NCBI RefSeq assembly: GCF_027257155.1
Contig: NZ_JAPWDU010000002.1
Coordinates: 558,001 to 622,000, forward strand
Reading direction: 5' to 3'
DNA length: 64,000 nt
Origin: Cerasicoccus sp. TK19100
GTDB lineage: Bacteria > Verrucomicrobiota > Verrucomicrobiia > Opitutales > Cerasicoccaceae
Below, in pieces: positions 8,311 through 17,547 of this stretch. The translations under genes were made by a program, and so were the position numbers. Each line of letters begins with the position of its first letter. Within the stretch, counting starts at the first letter, position 1. The notes beneath the pieces were generated by a model that was not told the DNA's origin, made no database searches, and worked only from the letters and a program-made list of their open reading frames with translations.

Positions 8311-9702
8311 ATGCCTCCCCCGAATATTCTCCTGATCACCGCCGACGACATGAACTGGGACGCCGTGGGTGTCTTCGGTTGCCCCGATGAAGCCACGACG
8401 CCCCACCTCGATCAGCTCGCGGCAGACGGCATACGCTTTGACCACGCTCATGTGACCATCGCCGTTTGCTGGCCATCGCGCTCGGCGATGATGACGGGGC
8501 GTTATCCTCACCGCAGCGGCGGCGAAGGCTTTCACCCATTACGTCAGGACAACGTCCCGATCCTGCCATCGCTCTTACGCGACGGCGGTTACCGCGTGGG
8601 CATTCTTGGCAAACTCGAACATTCAACCCCGTATGCCGAATTCCAGTGGGATATGGCGCTCGATCGCGAAGACCTCGGCCAGGGCCGCAATCCGGAAATC
8701 TACCGTCAGCGCGCGGCTGACTTTGTATCGCAAAGTAAAGCCAGTGGGCAGCCGTTTTTTCTGATGCTCAATAGCCACGATCCGCATCGGCCGTTTTACG
8801 GCAATGATGAATCTGCCTGGTATGACGACCGGGAATCACCGGCGGCGAAACCATCAAAAACCTTTACGCCGGATGAAGTCACCACTCCCGATTTTTTAAC
8901 GGATCTACCGGAAGTCCGCCTGGAAGTATCCGAGTATTACAGTTCGGTTCGGCGCTGCGATGATACCGTGGGCGAAACGCTGGCCATGCTGCGCGAGCAA
9001 GGCCTCGAAAACAACACGCTCGTCATCTTTTTGTCCGACAACGGCATGGCCTTCCCGTTTGCCAAAACCAACTGCTACCTGCATAGCACGCGGACCCCCT
9101 GGATCATGCGCTGGCCGGGCGTCATTCAGTCTGGCACCGTAGACCGCGAGCATTTCGTGACCGGCATCGACATTGCCCCCACCCTTCTGGAGGCCGCTGG
9201 CGTCGCACAACCGGATGGCATGGACGGCGAATCATTTTTGCCCGTTTTACGTGGCGAAAAGCAAGGCGGCCGCGCGTTGGCGTTTACGCAATTTCACCAG
9301 ACCGCAGGCCAACGAAACTACCCGATGCGCTGCGTGCAAAACCGCCGCTTTGGCTATATTTTCAACCCGTGGTCCAACGGCCAGCGCGTCTTTATGAACG
9401 AATCCCAGGCCGGGAGGACTTTTAACGCCATGCAAGCCGCCGCCGCGCAGGACCCCGAACTTGCCGCTCGCGTGCAGCTCTTTCTCTATCGTGTGCCGGA
9501 GGAATTTTACGATTTCCAGAACGACCCGCATGCCCTTGTAAACCTGATCGACGATCCCGCTTATGCCGATGAGCTCAACGCGCTGCGAAACGAATTGGAA
9601 GCTTGGATGCAGCGAACTGAAGACCCCACACTCACCGCGTTTCGTAACCGCAATTCCGCCGAAGCCCGTGAGGCATTCATGGCCGAATGTGGCGAACGTT
9701 AA
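8311..9702 (+). CDS. Sulfatase (type I formylglycine-dependent), first of a pair
   Basis: A 463-residue arylsulfatase-family protein. ILLITADDMNWDAVG near the start supplies the first metal-binding Asp pair. The signature AVCWPSRSAMMTGRYPHR carries C-x-P-S-R, whose Cys is converted to formylglycine in active enzymes. MLNSHDPHRPF and FLSDNGMAF supply further active-site His/Asp residues. No signal peptide is evident, so it may be cytoplasmic. The next sulfatase starts 11 nt after its stop, indicating co-transcription. The substrate is probably a sulfated glycan fragment (inference). No formylglycine-generating enzyme gene is in the window. Confidence 0.93.
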   Translation: MPPPNILLITADDMNWDAVGVFGCPDEATTPHLDQLAADGIRFDHAHVTIAVCWPSRSAMMTGRYPHRSGGEGFHPLRQDNVPILPSLLRDGGYRVGILGKLEHSTPYAEFQWDMALDREDLGQGRNPEIYRQRAADFVSQSKASGQPFFLMLNSHDPHRPFYGNDESAWYDDRESPAAKPSKTFTPDEVTTPDFLTDLPEVRLEVSEYYSSVRRCDDTVGETLAMLREQGLENNTLVIFLSDNGMAFPFAKTNCYLHSTRTPWIMRWPGVIQSGTVDREHFVTGIDIAPTLLEAAGVAQPDGMDGESFLPVLRGEKQGGRALAFTQFHQTAGQRNYPMRCVQNRRFGYIFNPWSNGQRVFMNESQAGRTFNAMQAAAAQDPELAARVQLFLYRVPEEFYDFQNDPHALVNLIDDPAYADELNALRNELEAWMQRTEDPTLTAFRNRNSAEAREAFMAECGER

Positions 9703-9713
9703 CCCAATTTTTT

Positions 9714-11102
9714 ATGAAGAAACGCCCGAACATCATGCTCCTCGTCGCCGAAGACACTGGCCGCCACCAAGGCTGTTATGGCGACCCCGTGAACTGCACC
9801 CCGGCTGTGGACTCCATTGCGGCAGCTGGCACTCGCTACACGAATGCGTTTTCCACGGCACCGGTTTGCGCGCCCAGCCGCTCTGCCATGATGATGGGCA
9901 AGACCGCGTTTTCGCAAGGCTCGCACCACATGCGCTCCATGTTGAAGCACCCGCCCAAGCTCTTCACCGAAGCGCTGCGTGAATCGGGTTACTACGTTAA
10001 TTGGACGAATAAGACGGACTTCAACTTCGAGCCGCCGTCGAGCTTTGCCGACGATTGCAGCTCGTGGTATGACGACCTCGCCAGCGGAAAACTGAAAGAC
10101 CGCCCGTGGCTGCTCTACCGCAATTACGAGATCAGCCACGAGAGCAAAATGTGGCCGGATGCCTGGGGTGACGCCGTAGCGCCGCATCTGACGGAGAGTG
10201 ACCGCGTCGATCCGGCTCGCGTTCCCGTGCCCCCCTACCTCGCCGATACGCCGGAGATTCGCGCGGACATTGCGCGCTATTATGAGTCACTCATTGCGCA
10301 AAACAAAGGCATCGCCCAGGCGCTCGATGCACTGGAAAAATCCGGCGAGCGCGACAACACCATCATCTTTTACTTTTCGGATCACGGTCGCGGCTTGCTA
10401 CGCGAAAAGCGCTGGATGTACGACGCCGGTATCCACCTGCCATTGATCGTAAGCGCACCCGGCATAACGACTCCCGGCAGCGTCAGCGATGAGCTCGTCA
10501 GTTGGTTAGATCTCTCCAAAACAATTCTGTCACTTTGCGATGCAAAGCCAATCGATGGCGCGCAGGGTCGCATCTTTCTGGGCCCGGATACGCAACCCGA
10601 GCCCAAGTATGTATTCGCCGGGCGCGACCGAATGGACGAGGTGTTCGACCGCGTCCGCGTCGCCCGCAGTCGCAAGTATCACTACATTCGAAACGACTTT
10701 CCGCAACTGCCTTGGGCTTCGCGCCAGCAATACATGGAAAAGCAGATCACCACGCAGCAGATGCGCGAACTGAACGCCAAGGGACAACTAAACGCCGCGC
10801 AAGCCAACTGGTTCTCAACGGAGAAACCCGCTGAAGAATTTTTCGACATCCAGCAGGATCCACATTGCCTGAACAATCTGGCCAGCGCCCCATCAGTTGG
10901 CAAAGAACTCGCCGCACACCGAAAGGCACTGGCTGAGTTCCTCGACCAAACCGGCGACTTGGGCCAGCGTCCCGAAGCCGACCTGATCGCCGAGGGAATC
11001 GTTGAAAACAAGTTGCCAGAGTATTACGAACGCGTCGCCCCATTGCCGGAAAATTACCGCATTGGTGACCTCGTGGAAGCCCCCGTCGAGATGCCAAAGT
11101 AA
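9714..11102 (+). CDS. Sulfatase (type I formylglycine-dependent), second of a pair
   Basis: A 462-residue sulfatase. The start is the ATG at 9714, giving MKKRPNIMLLVAEDTGRHQG; a longer in-frame start would overlap the previous gene. The signature is APVCAPSRSAMMMGK (C-x-P-S-R, formylglycine site). YFSDHGRGLLREKRWMYDAG carries the later metal and substrate residues and resembles heparan N-sulfatase/uncharacterised sulfatase groups. It has no signal peptide. It differs clearly in sequence from the neighbouring sulfatase, so the pair probably acts on different linkages rather than being a recent duplication. A hairpin about 165 nt past the stop may terminate the transcript. Confidence 0.93.
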   Translation: MKKRPNIMLLVAEDTGRHQGCYGDPVNCTPAVDSIAAAGTRYTNAFSTAPVCAPSRSAMMMGKTAFSQGSHHMRSMLKHPPKLFTEALRESGYYVNWTNKTDFNFEPPSSFADDCSSWYDDLASGKLKDRPWLLYRNYEISHESKMWPDAWGDAVAPHLTESDRVDPARVPVPPYLADTPEIRADIARYYESLIAQNKGIAQALDALEKSGERDNTIIFYFSDHGRGLLREKRWMYDAGIHLPLIVSAPGITTPGSVSDELVSWLDLSKTILSLCDAKPIDGAQGRIFLGPDTQPEPKYVFAGRDRMDEVFDRVRVARSRKYHYIRNDFPQLPWASRQQYMEKQITTQQMRELNAKGQLNAAQANWFSTEKPAEEFFDIQQDPHCLNNLASAPSVGKELAAHRKALAEFLDQTGDLGQRPEADLIAEGIVENKLPEYYERVAPLPENYRIGDLVEAPVEMPK

Positions 11103-11230
11103 GGCACCGGAATTTTGCTACGAATCATTACTCTTATTAGCAGCCAATCGGTGTCTGTTTAAGAAATCGCTCCAGGTGCCGATAAATAGACTAACACTTT
11201 TCGACCCGGGACCTAACCCGCTGCGTCTCA

Positions 11231-11293
11231 AGTCACCGCGTCTATCCCGGTGACTGCTGCAAAGCCCTCCGCCTGAAGACATCTAAGGCGGAG
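11231..11293 (+). terminator. Two adjacent hairpins after the sulfatase operon
   Basis: AGTCACCG (11231-11238) pairs with CGGTGACT (11248-11255). CTCCGCCT (11267-11274) pairs with AGGCGGAG (11286-11293), the latter followed by TGTCTTTG. The tail is only weakly T-rich, so this is a plausible but not classical intrinsic terminator. The rest of the 259-bp gap between 11103 and 11361 shows no ORF that looks coding. Confidence 0.4.
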
Positions 11294-11361
11294 GTGTCTT
11301 TGCCTGCTGTTATTTGATGCGGCGCACTTGCGAACTTGTCAGTTTAAGCCATGCTAAAACT

Positions 11362-12261
11362 ATGCCCAACGCAAAACGCATCGCCATCACCGGGGCCACT
11401 GGCCTGGTCGGAACCGCGCTAACCACTGCCCTGCGTGCACGGGGGGATGAAGTGGTCCCCATTTCGCGCTCATCACAACCTGGCGGCGTCGTATGGGATG
11501 TTGAGCAAGGCGAGTTGCCAGACAATGCCCTGGAGGGCATTGATGCGGTTATCCACCTGGCCGGAGCGGGCGTTGCCGACGAACGCTGGACGGACGAGCG
11601 CAAACGCATTCTTCGCGACAGCCGCATCAAAAGCGCCAACATGCTCGTCGATGTCATGCGTAAAATGGCCAAGCCTCCAAGCGTCTTTCTCTCGGCCTCG
11701 GGCGTTGGCTACTACGGGGCGCAGCCCGGCGCGGAGGTCGATGAATCAGCACCGCTTGGACAGGGCTTTCTCGCGGAAATCTGCCGCGACTGGGAGTCTG
11801 CCGCCATGAATGCAACCTCGGTCGGTGCCCGCGTCGCCATTGCGCGAACCGGCGTTGTGCTTGCCGAAAATGGCGGCGCACTGGACCGCATGCTGCCGCC
11901 GTTTAAGCTCGGTGTGGGCGGCCCGATTGGCTCGGGCAAACAGCGCCTGGGCTGGATTGCCCTCGACGACGCCGTGTCGGCATACCTCTTTCTCCTGGAT
12001 AACGACCAGGCATCCGGCCCGTATAATTTCTGTGCGCCAGAAATCGTGACCAACAAGGAGTTTGCTACCGCTCTGGGCAAGGCCCTCGACCGCCCAGCCA
12101 AAGTGCCCGCACCCAAAATCGCGCTCAAGCTGGCCTTTGGTGAGCTAGTCGACGAAACGCTGCTCGCCGATCAACCCGCCGTGCCCAAGCGACTGACCGA
12201 GATGGGCTTCAATTTTCAATTTCCTACGCTCGACGCCGCACTACGGCACATACTTAAATAA
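11362..12261 (+). CDS. TIGR01777 family SDR/epimerase-like protein (YfcH-like)
   Basis: A 299-residue protein with an extended-SDR Rossmann motif ITGATGLVGTALTTALRARG at the start, DAVIHLAGAGVADERWT, SRIKSANMLVD, then SASGVGYYGAQPG and the C-terminal cap with GPIGSGKQRLGWIALDD and GPYNFCAPEIVTNKEFA, all typical of the TIGR01777 group. Members bind NADP but their substrate is unknown. I start at the ATG at 11362 rather than 11314 because the upstream extension carries no family sequence. The next gene begins 3 nt after the stop. Confidence 0.9.
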   Translation: MPNAKRIAITGATGLVGTALTTALRARGDEVVPISRSSQPGGVVWDVEQGELPDNALEGIDAVIHLAGAGVADERWTDERKRILRDSRIKSANMLVDVMRKMAKPPSVFLSASGVGYYGAQPGAEVDESAPLGQGFLAEICRDWESAAMNATSVGARVAIARTGVVLAENGGALDRMLPPFKLGVGGPIGSGKQRLGWIALDDAVSAYLFLLDNDQASGPYNFCAPEIVTNKEFATALGKALDRPAKVPAPKIALKLAFGELVDETLLADQPAVPKRLTEMGFNFQFPTLDAALRHILK

Positions 12262-12264
12262 ACC

Positions 12265-13236
12265 ATGGCTGACACAAAGATCGATCTACTCGTGATTGGC
12301 GCGGGCATCGCCGGGCTCTTGGCAGCGCGCGAGCTCGTGGATAAACACGGCCTGCGGGTGGCCATTTTTGATAAGAGCCGCGGCGTAGGAGGCCGCATGG
12401 CGACTCGGCGAGATGGCGATGCGTCCTACGACCATGGCGCTCAGTTTTTCTCGGTGACCAACCCGCGATTCAAGACGTGGGTGGACCAGTGGCTCGACCA
12501 GCGCGTCGTAAAGTTGTGGTTCGAACAGTTTGGCGACGAGCCGCCCATGATGCGCTATGCCGCCCTGCCATCGATGACAGCGGTCGCGAAAAAATTAGTC
12601 GACGGCTTGGAACTCCACCGTCAGTCCAAGATAACATCGGCCAGTCGGGAGTCAGGCGAATGGATCCTGAAAACCGAGGACGGTAACACCTTTCGTGGCC
12701 AGCGCTTGCTGATCAATGCACCGGTGCCGCAGGCCCTGGAAATTCTCGATGCGGGCGGTGTTTCGCTGCCCTCCGAAGACGACGCATTCCTGCGCTCGAT
12801 TCGCTACGCCAAGACCATCGCTGCCATGGCTGAGCTGGATGGCCCCAGTGGATTGCCTGCCCCCGGTCGCCTCAAGCTAAATCCCCCCGAGCCGATTCAA
12901 TGGATGGCAGACAACCAGCAAAAAGGCATCAGCGCCTTGCCAGCGGTCACCATCCATAGCGGGCATGATTTTGCCGAAAAGTATTTTGACGCGCCTGATG
13001 ACGAGCGCCTGCCGCTGCTCGTTGAGGCGGCAAAGCCACACCTCCAGGCCAATATCCTCTCCGTGAAGGGCCATCGTTGGAAATTCGCCCACCGCCTCAC
13101 TGAGCATGATCGCGACTTTTACGCCAACGCCGGGCTCGGCCTGTGGATGGCGGGTGACAGTTTCCACGCCCCCAAGGTGGAGGGTGCCGCGATGTCTGGC
13201 CTGCTCGCGGCGGATGATATTGCCGCGTCAGTCTGA
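12265..13236 (+). CDS. Renalase-like FAD-dependent amine oxidoreductase
   Basis: A 323-residue flavoprotein. DLLVIGAGIAGLLAARELVD is the FAD Rossmann motif. It is followed by VAIFDKSRGVGGRMATRR and a DHGAQFFSVTNPRF segment characteristic of the renalase-like group. The C-terminal LGLWMAGDSFHAPKVEG contains the second FAD contact. Bacterial renalase-type enzymes oxidise aberrant dihydro-NAD(P) isomers; whether this protein does so is inference. It is translated 3 nt after the TIGR01777 gene and 17 nt before the EamA transporter, forming a three-gene operon. Confidence 0.87.
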   Translation: MADTKIDLLVIGAGIAGLLAARELVDKHGLRVAIFDKSRGVGGRMATRRDGDASYDHGAQFFSVTNPRFKTWVDQWLDQRVVKLWFEQFGDEPPMMRYAALPSMTAVAKKLVDGLELHRQSKITSASRESGEWILKTEDGNTFRGQRLLINAPVPQALEILDAGGVSLPSEDDAFLRSIRYAKTIAAMAELDGPSGLPAPGRLKLNPPEPIQWMADNQQKGISALPAVTIHSGHDFAEKYFDAPDDERLPLLVEAAKPHLQANILSVKGHRWKFAHRLTEHDRDFYANAGLGLWMAGDSFHAPKVEGAAMSGLLAADDIAASV

Positions 13237-13253
13237 CGCCTCCCGTGCCCGCC

Positions 13254-14129
13254 ATGCCGATTCACTATATTTTGCCCGCCATCGCGGCGGCGCTGTATGC
13301 GCTGTCCTCGTTGTTCAGTAAGCGGGCGCTGCAGGAAGGCGCAGGCACTTTGCGGCTGTCGTTCATGACGAACGTCGCCTTCTTTTTGGCCTTTGCGCCG
13401 ATGGCGCTGCTGGCCGACGGGCAGCCGGACTGGAGCCAAGTCCACTGGCCGATCCTGGCGGGCACGGGCTTTTTCATCGGCCATGTGCTGACTTTTGCCG
13501 CGATCAAGCTGGGCGATGTTTCCGTGCAAGCCCCGATGATGGGCACCAAGGTCGTCTTTGTCGCAGCCTTCAGCGTGATCATTGGTGCCGGCCATGTGCC
13601 ACTGCATTGGTGGATTGGCGCGGGGCTGACGGCGGTCGCGATTTTCCTGCTGGGCTTTTCGGATTGGTCGAACCGCCGCGCAGTCTGGCGCACGGCGGTC
13701 ATGGCACTGGCGGCATCGGCCGTGTTTGGTCTCACCGATGCGATGGTCATGAAACACGCGGGTGCCTTTGGCCCGGGCTGGTTTCTGGCTACCGTAAACG
13801 GCGTGATGCTGCTGGAGTCCCTGCTGTTAATCCCGTTCTTCGAAGGGGGCCTGCGCGGCATCCCCAAGCCAGCCTGGAAATGGTTGATCGGCGGCTCAAC
13901 CCTCATGGCCATCCAGGCCGTGTGCATTGGCACATCCATCGCATTTTGGGGCGACGCCACGGCGGTGAATATCATCTACGCCTCCCGTGGGCTGTGGGGG
14001 ATAGTGCTCGTGTGGCTGGTCGGCAGCTGGTTTGGCAACCGCGAACGCGAGGCTGGAGGCAAGGTGATGGGGCGGCGTATGGCGGGTGCCATGATGCTCG
14101 TCGCAGCGATCATTCTCGTGCTCATTTAG
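13254..14129 (+). CDS. EamA/DMT-family transporter
   Basis: A 291-residue polytopic membrane protein with about ten hydrophobic segments in two related halves, the EamA (drug/metabolite transporter) layout. The first begins PIHYILPAIAAALYALSSLF and the second half includes AVWRTAVMALAASAVFGLTD. Substrate unknown. I prefer the ATG at 13254 over a GTG at 13245. It is the last gene of the operon starting with the TIGR01777 gene. Confidence 0.85.
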   Translation: MPIHYILPAIAAALYALSSLFSKRALQEGAGTLRLSFMTNVAFFLAFAPMALLADGQPDWSQVHWPILAGTGFFIGHVLTFAAIKLGDVSVQAPMMGTKVVFVAAFSVIIGAGHVPLHWWIGAGLTAVAIFLLGFSDWSNRRAVWRTAVMALAASAVFGLTDAMVMKHAGAFGPGWFLATVNGVMLLESLLLIPFFEGGLRGIPKPAWKWLIGGSTLMAIQAVCIGTSIAFWGDATAVNIIYASRGLWGIVLVWLVGSWFGNREREAGGKVMGRRMAGAMMLVAAIILVLI

Positions 14130-14188
14130 CGTTGCCCTGAGGCGGCATCGGCCTACGGTTTACCGCTTTTCTTCAACCGATATACAAC

Positions 14189-15520
14189 ATGGCCACCTAT
14201 AAAACATTACCCGGATTCCGCGACTTCTACCCTGAAGACTGTTCGCTGCGCAATCATCTGTTTTCCGTGTGGCGACAGACTTCCAAGCGCTTCGGCTTTC
14301 AGGAATACGACGGCCCTGTGCTCGAATCCCTGGAACTGCTCACGGCCAAGAGTGGCCAGGAAATCGTTGGCCAGTTGTTTAATTTTGAAGACAAAGGCGG
14401 GCGCGCCGTCACCCTGCGCCCGGAGCTGACCCCCACCCTGGCCCGCATGGTAGGGGCCAAGGCCAACGCCCTGCCCCGCCCCGTCAAGTGGTTTAGCATC
14501 GGCGAGAATTTCCGCTACGAGCGCCAGCAAAAGGGACGCCTGCGCTCGTTCTACCAGTTTAACGCCGACATCCTCGGCGAGCCCGGCCCCATCGCCGATG
14601 CCGAGGTGATCGGCCTCCTCGTTGAGAGCCTTTGCAACCAGGGCTTACGCGCGGGTGAGTTCATTGTCCGCCTGAGCGACCGCAATCTGTGGTACTACTT
14701 CATCGAGAGCCTTGGTTTCTCGGGTGATCAAGCCACCGCCGCGCTCGGCGTGATCGACAAAATGGAGCGTATGCCGCCGGAGAAGTCCGAGGCCGCCTTG
14801 GCCGAGCTCGGTGCCAGCGATCCCGCCAAGGTCCTACAGGCTATTCAGGAGTTTCAGGAGCTGCCCGATGTCTGCGCGATTGCCGCCTTCCTCGACAAGA
14901 TGGACCTCGCCAGCGACGCCCGCGAAAAGCTCAATGGCCGCTTGGAGGCCTGGCGCGAACTGCTTTCGCTGATCGACGCCGCCGGTCTGGATCATTTCGT
15001 AAAAGTCGACCTGCGTATAGTTCGTGGGCTGGCTTACTACACGGGCTTCGTTTTCGAGGCATTTCAAACCGTCGGCAAGGGCCGTGCATTGGCCGGTGGT
15101 GGTCGCTACGATGACCTCATTGAAAAGCTCGGTGGTGCCTCGATGCCGGCCGTTGGTTTCGGCATGGGTGACGTGGTTCTCATGGACCTGCTCGACGAGC
15201 TCAAGCGCCTGCCCAAGCTAATCGACAAGGCCGATGTGTTCCTCGTTTACAGCGGAGACGACGCCTTCAAGATCGCCTTGGCCGATGCCTACGCACTGCG
15301 CCGCCAAGGCCTCCGTGCCGAGCTCAGCTACAAGGGTGCCGGTATGGGCAAGCAGTTTAAGCAGGCATCCAGCTCGGGTGCCGATTTTGCCCTGGTTTAC
15401 GGCCCAGAGGAGCTCGCGCAAGGGATCGTAACCGTCAAGCACATGCGCTCCGGTGAACAGCAGACCGTGCCTTCCGCCCAGTTGGTAGGCAGCGTGCTGG
15501 CCCTATGGCGCGAGGGCTAA
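14189..15520 (+). CDS. hisS: Histidine--tRNA ligase
   Basis: A 443-residue class II aminoacyl-tRNA synthetase that charges tRNA-His in the cytoplasm. Motif 2 and the nearby HisRS segments are clear: LRPELTPTLARMV, FSIGENFRYERQQKGRLRSF and YQFNADILGE. The histidine-specific segments RGLAYYTGFVFEA and GGGRYDDLIEKLGG follow, then motif 3 (AVGFGMGDVVLMDLL) and a C-terminal anticodon-binding domain (ADVFLVYSGDDAFKIALADA). Length fits the family. It stands alone, 59 bp after the transporter gene. Confidence 0.96.
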   Translation: MATYKTLPGFRDFYPEDCSLRNHLFSVWRQTSKRFGFQEYDGPVLESLELLTAKSGQEIVGQLFNFEDKGGRAVTLRPELTPTLARMVGAKANALPRPVKWFSIGENFRYERQQKGRLRSFYQFNADILGEPGPIADAEVIGLLVESLCNQGLRAGEFIVRLSDRNLWYYFIESLGFSGDQATAALGVIDKMERMPPEKSEAALAELGASDPAKVLQAIQEFQELPDVCAIAAFLDKMDLASDAREKLNGRLEAWRELLSLIDAAGLDHFVKVDLRIVRGLAYYTGFVFEAFQTVGKGRALAGGGRYDDLIEKLGGASMPAVGFGMGDVVLMDLLDELKRLPKLIDKADVFLVYSGDDAFKIALADAYALRRQGLRAELSYKGAGMGKQFKQASSSGADFALVYGPEELAQGIVTVKHMRSGEQQTVPSAQLVGSVLALWREG

Positions 15521-15686
15521 GGCCCAATGCCTGCGGGGTGTATCCGCTCTAATTCTGCATAATTTGCAAAGTAACTGCTAATTAAATGTTTAGCAGACCC
15601 GATGAAGCATTTCTGGTTTCAATTCGTATTGTCATTGAATATTTTCAGTGATACTCAATGGTGACAAATACAAGCACAGGCACGGC

Positions 15687-16151
15687 ATGAAGCTCAAGAA
15701 TCTCATTCTCATCCTCCTATTAGGTGGTCTCGGCTACTTCGGATACACGTATCTAGTAACGAATTTTAGCTCCGAGGCGATGGTCTACAAACGCTTCGCC
15801 GGTGCCTTGCTTGATGGCGAATCCTCGCGAGTTAAGCAACTGGTCGCTGATCAATCGGTGCTGGAGGCATTTCAAGCTCGGCAGCAGCGGGAAAATTTTC
15901 TCAATGGTGACGTCCGCTTCACCTGGTATTCCTTCAAGGATAAAGTCGTCTCTGAGGACGGCAACACCATCACCCTGACCGTGCTCCAAAACGCGCGTGT
16001 CGATCCGCCCGGCCAAGATACCTTCTACGGTGCCGAAGTGCGCACCGACCGCCACGTGGTTACCTTGAAAAAATTCCAGTCCTCCTGGCAGATATCCAGC
16101 TTTCAGGATACGCCAACCATGCAGTATAAGGCGGAGAAAAAGTCTAAATGA
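15687..16151 (+). CDS. Small membrane-anchored protein, unknown function
   Basis: A 154-residue protein starting at the ATG at 15687, which gives MKLKNLILILLLGGLGYFGY, a single N-terminal membrane segment. The rest is a soluble alpha+beta domain, with ADQSVLEAFQARQQ and strands such as RHVVTLKKFQSSWQISSF. The layout (helix-rich start, then a beta-sheet ending in a W-x-I strand) resembles NTF2-like or DUF4878-type proteins, but I cannot assign a family. Its stop overlaps the next start (ATGA), so the two are translationally coupled. The partner has a similar size and layout, suggesting distant paralogues. Confidence 0.75.
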   Translation: MKLKNLILILLLGGLGYFGYTYLVTNFSSEAMVYKRFAGALLDGESSRVKQLVADQSVLEAFQARQQRENFLNGDVRFTWYSFKDKVVSEDGNTITLTVLQNARVDPPGQDTFYGAEVRTDRHVVTLKKFQSSWQISSFQDTPTMQYKAEKKSK

Positions 16152-16639
16152 GCTGGCTCCAGCAAAACCTGAAAATTGCCCTTATTTCCCTGGGCATCGC
16201 AGCGGTCGCCATCTTCTTTATTGTCTCCGGTGAGTCTGGTCCTGAGGCCGAAATCAACGGCCTGCTCGACAAGCTTTGCGATAAACTTTCCTACGAAACC
16301 CAGCCCGCAAAACTGTCCCAATTGACGTCAGCCAAAGAGCTGTCCGGCTACTTCACGGAAGACCCCTATTTGCTGGCTTGGCCCGGACGCGCCGCAGTGA
16401 CCAGCCGCGACGGCGTTAGCGGCGTGTTTATGTATGTCTTTTCCTACGCGAGCGAGGCGGATGTATCCATGTCGAGTCGGCAAGTGACCATCGATGGCAA
16501 CCGCGCCATTGTCACCGCCACCATCACGGGCCGTGCCACGGTCGCAGGTGACTCCGAGCGCCACTCCGGCCGCTACCGCATCGAGCTGGAAAAAATCGAC
16601 GGCGACTGGCTAATCGCTTCCACCGAGCCGATTAACTAG
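16148..16639 (+). CDS. Small membrane-anchored protein, NTF2-like, unknown function
   Basis: A 163-residue protein overlapping the upstream gene by 4 nt. A hydrophobic N-terminal segment (LKIALISLGIAAVAIFFIVS) anchors a soluble domain with SRQVTIDGNRAIVTATITG and a final GRYRIELEKIDGDWLIASTE. That ending pattern (strand, charged turn, D-W-x-I) is typical of NTF2-like/lumazine-binding folds. Function unknown. The TAG stop forms the base of a hairpin shared with the convergent gene. Confidence 0.77.
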   Translation: MSWLQQNLKIALISLGIAAVAIFFIVSGESGPEAEINGLLDKLCDKLSYETQPAKLSQLTSAKELSGYFTEDPYLLAWPGRAAVTSRDGVSGVFMYVFSYASEADVSMSSRQVTIDGNRAIVTATITGRATVAGDSERHSGRYRIELEKIDGDWLIASTEPIN

Positions 16640-16669
16640 AGCACCTACACTTTAAATAGATGTGCTCTA
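16637..16669. terminator. Hairpin built from the stop codons of two convergent genes
   Basis: TAGAGCAC (16637-16644) is the exact reverse complement of GTGCTCTA (16662-16669). The first three bases are the stop codon of the plus-strand gene and the last three are the stop codon of the minus-strand gene. The 17-nt loop is AT-rich. Probably a bidirectional terminator, although U-tracts are short. Confidence 0.6.
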
Positions 16670-17437
16670 ACGCTTCTGTGCGGCAATACCGCTGCTGTCA
16701 GTGACCACCTTGTAGCTGGAAGGCTTGGTGAAATAAAAGCTCAGCATGCCGGAGTTGCGCACGACTTTTTCAAGCTTGGCTTCAGCGATTACTTTGCCGT
16801 TGAAAGACGTCTTCACCAGTCTGGGGACCAGCAAACCGTCCATGCGCTCGTAGTCGGAAAACTCAGTAACCAGTGGCGTCGTGCCCTCCTCCGGCGCGTA
16901 GGCCCGACGGCTTTCCACGAACGAATTTGCGTCGATCCAGACATCCAGCACGTCGCCATGAGCGTAGCCTTCCAGCCGCACATGGTGCTCGGGGATGTTT
17001 TGCTCATTCAGCTCCAGGCCTTTGTAAGAGGTCGTCAAGCGGAAGGAATCCGGCGAATCAAACGGCGTCAAAAACGAGTTGTTCAGCAGGAAAAAGCGCA
17101 GCTGCTGCGGGGTCAATTTTCGCACGCCCAAACTGGGCTGACCAGCAATCCAGCGCCAGCCATCTTCCCCATCGTAAACCTGCGTGACCGTGCCATCCGG
17201 CGTATCCAGTGTGTAGCGGACTTCGCCACTGCTGCGCTGGGTTAGCTCAAACGCCATGCTGCGCCCGTCCTGCTCCAGCGTCCCCTTGACCGTAATGCTG
17301 TTAATTTTCAGATAAGCCGAAGCATCTGCCCGCGCCTCACGGTAGCGAATCTGTAAGTCGTGCAAGTCGCGCGACATCTGTCCATGCGCAACGGACGCAA
17401 TGACAAGGGCTATGACGCATAGGCATAACTTATTCAT
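16667..17437 (-). CDS. LolA-like outer-membrane lipoprotein carrier-type protein
   Basis: A 256-residue secreted protein if started at the ATG at 17437, which gives the signal peptide MNKLCLCVIALVIASVAHG; an ATG at 17449 adds four residues. The body shows LolA-fold features: an N-terminal amphipathic helix, then alternating strands such as SITVKGTLEQDGRSMAFELT and EVRYTLDTPDGTVTQVYDG, and a half-barrel end AKLEKVVRNSGMLSFYFTKP. LolA-fold proteins carry lipid-linked molecules across the periplasm. True lolA proteins are shorter, so a more general LolA-like role is safer. It converges on the small membrane-protein pair. Confidence 0.72.
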   Translation of the reverse strand: MNKLCLCVIALVIASVAHGQMSRDLHDLQIRYREARADASAYLKINSITVKGTLEQDGRSMAFELTQRSSGEVRYTLDTPDGTVTQVYDGEDGWRWIAGQPSLGVRKLTPQQLRFFLLNNSFLTPFDSPDSFRLTTSYKGLELNEQNIPEHHVRLEGYAHGDVLDVWIDANSFVESRRAYAPEEGTTPLVTEFSDYERMDGLLVPRLVKTSFNGKVIAEAKLEKVVRNSGMLSFYFTKPSSYKVVTDSSGIAAQKR

Positions 17438-17547
17438 AGTGGGAATCATACGACAGTTTCCACTCTATTGGAATTTGCGCGGCTGGCAAAATTATTCGCC
17501 GCCAAAAACGCGCTTTCCAGCCCGTCTAATTCACACCAAAACGCGAG

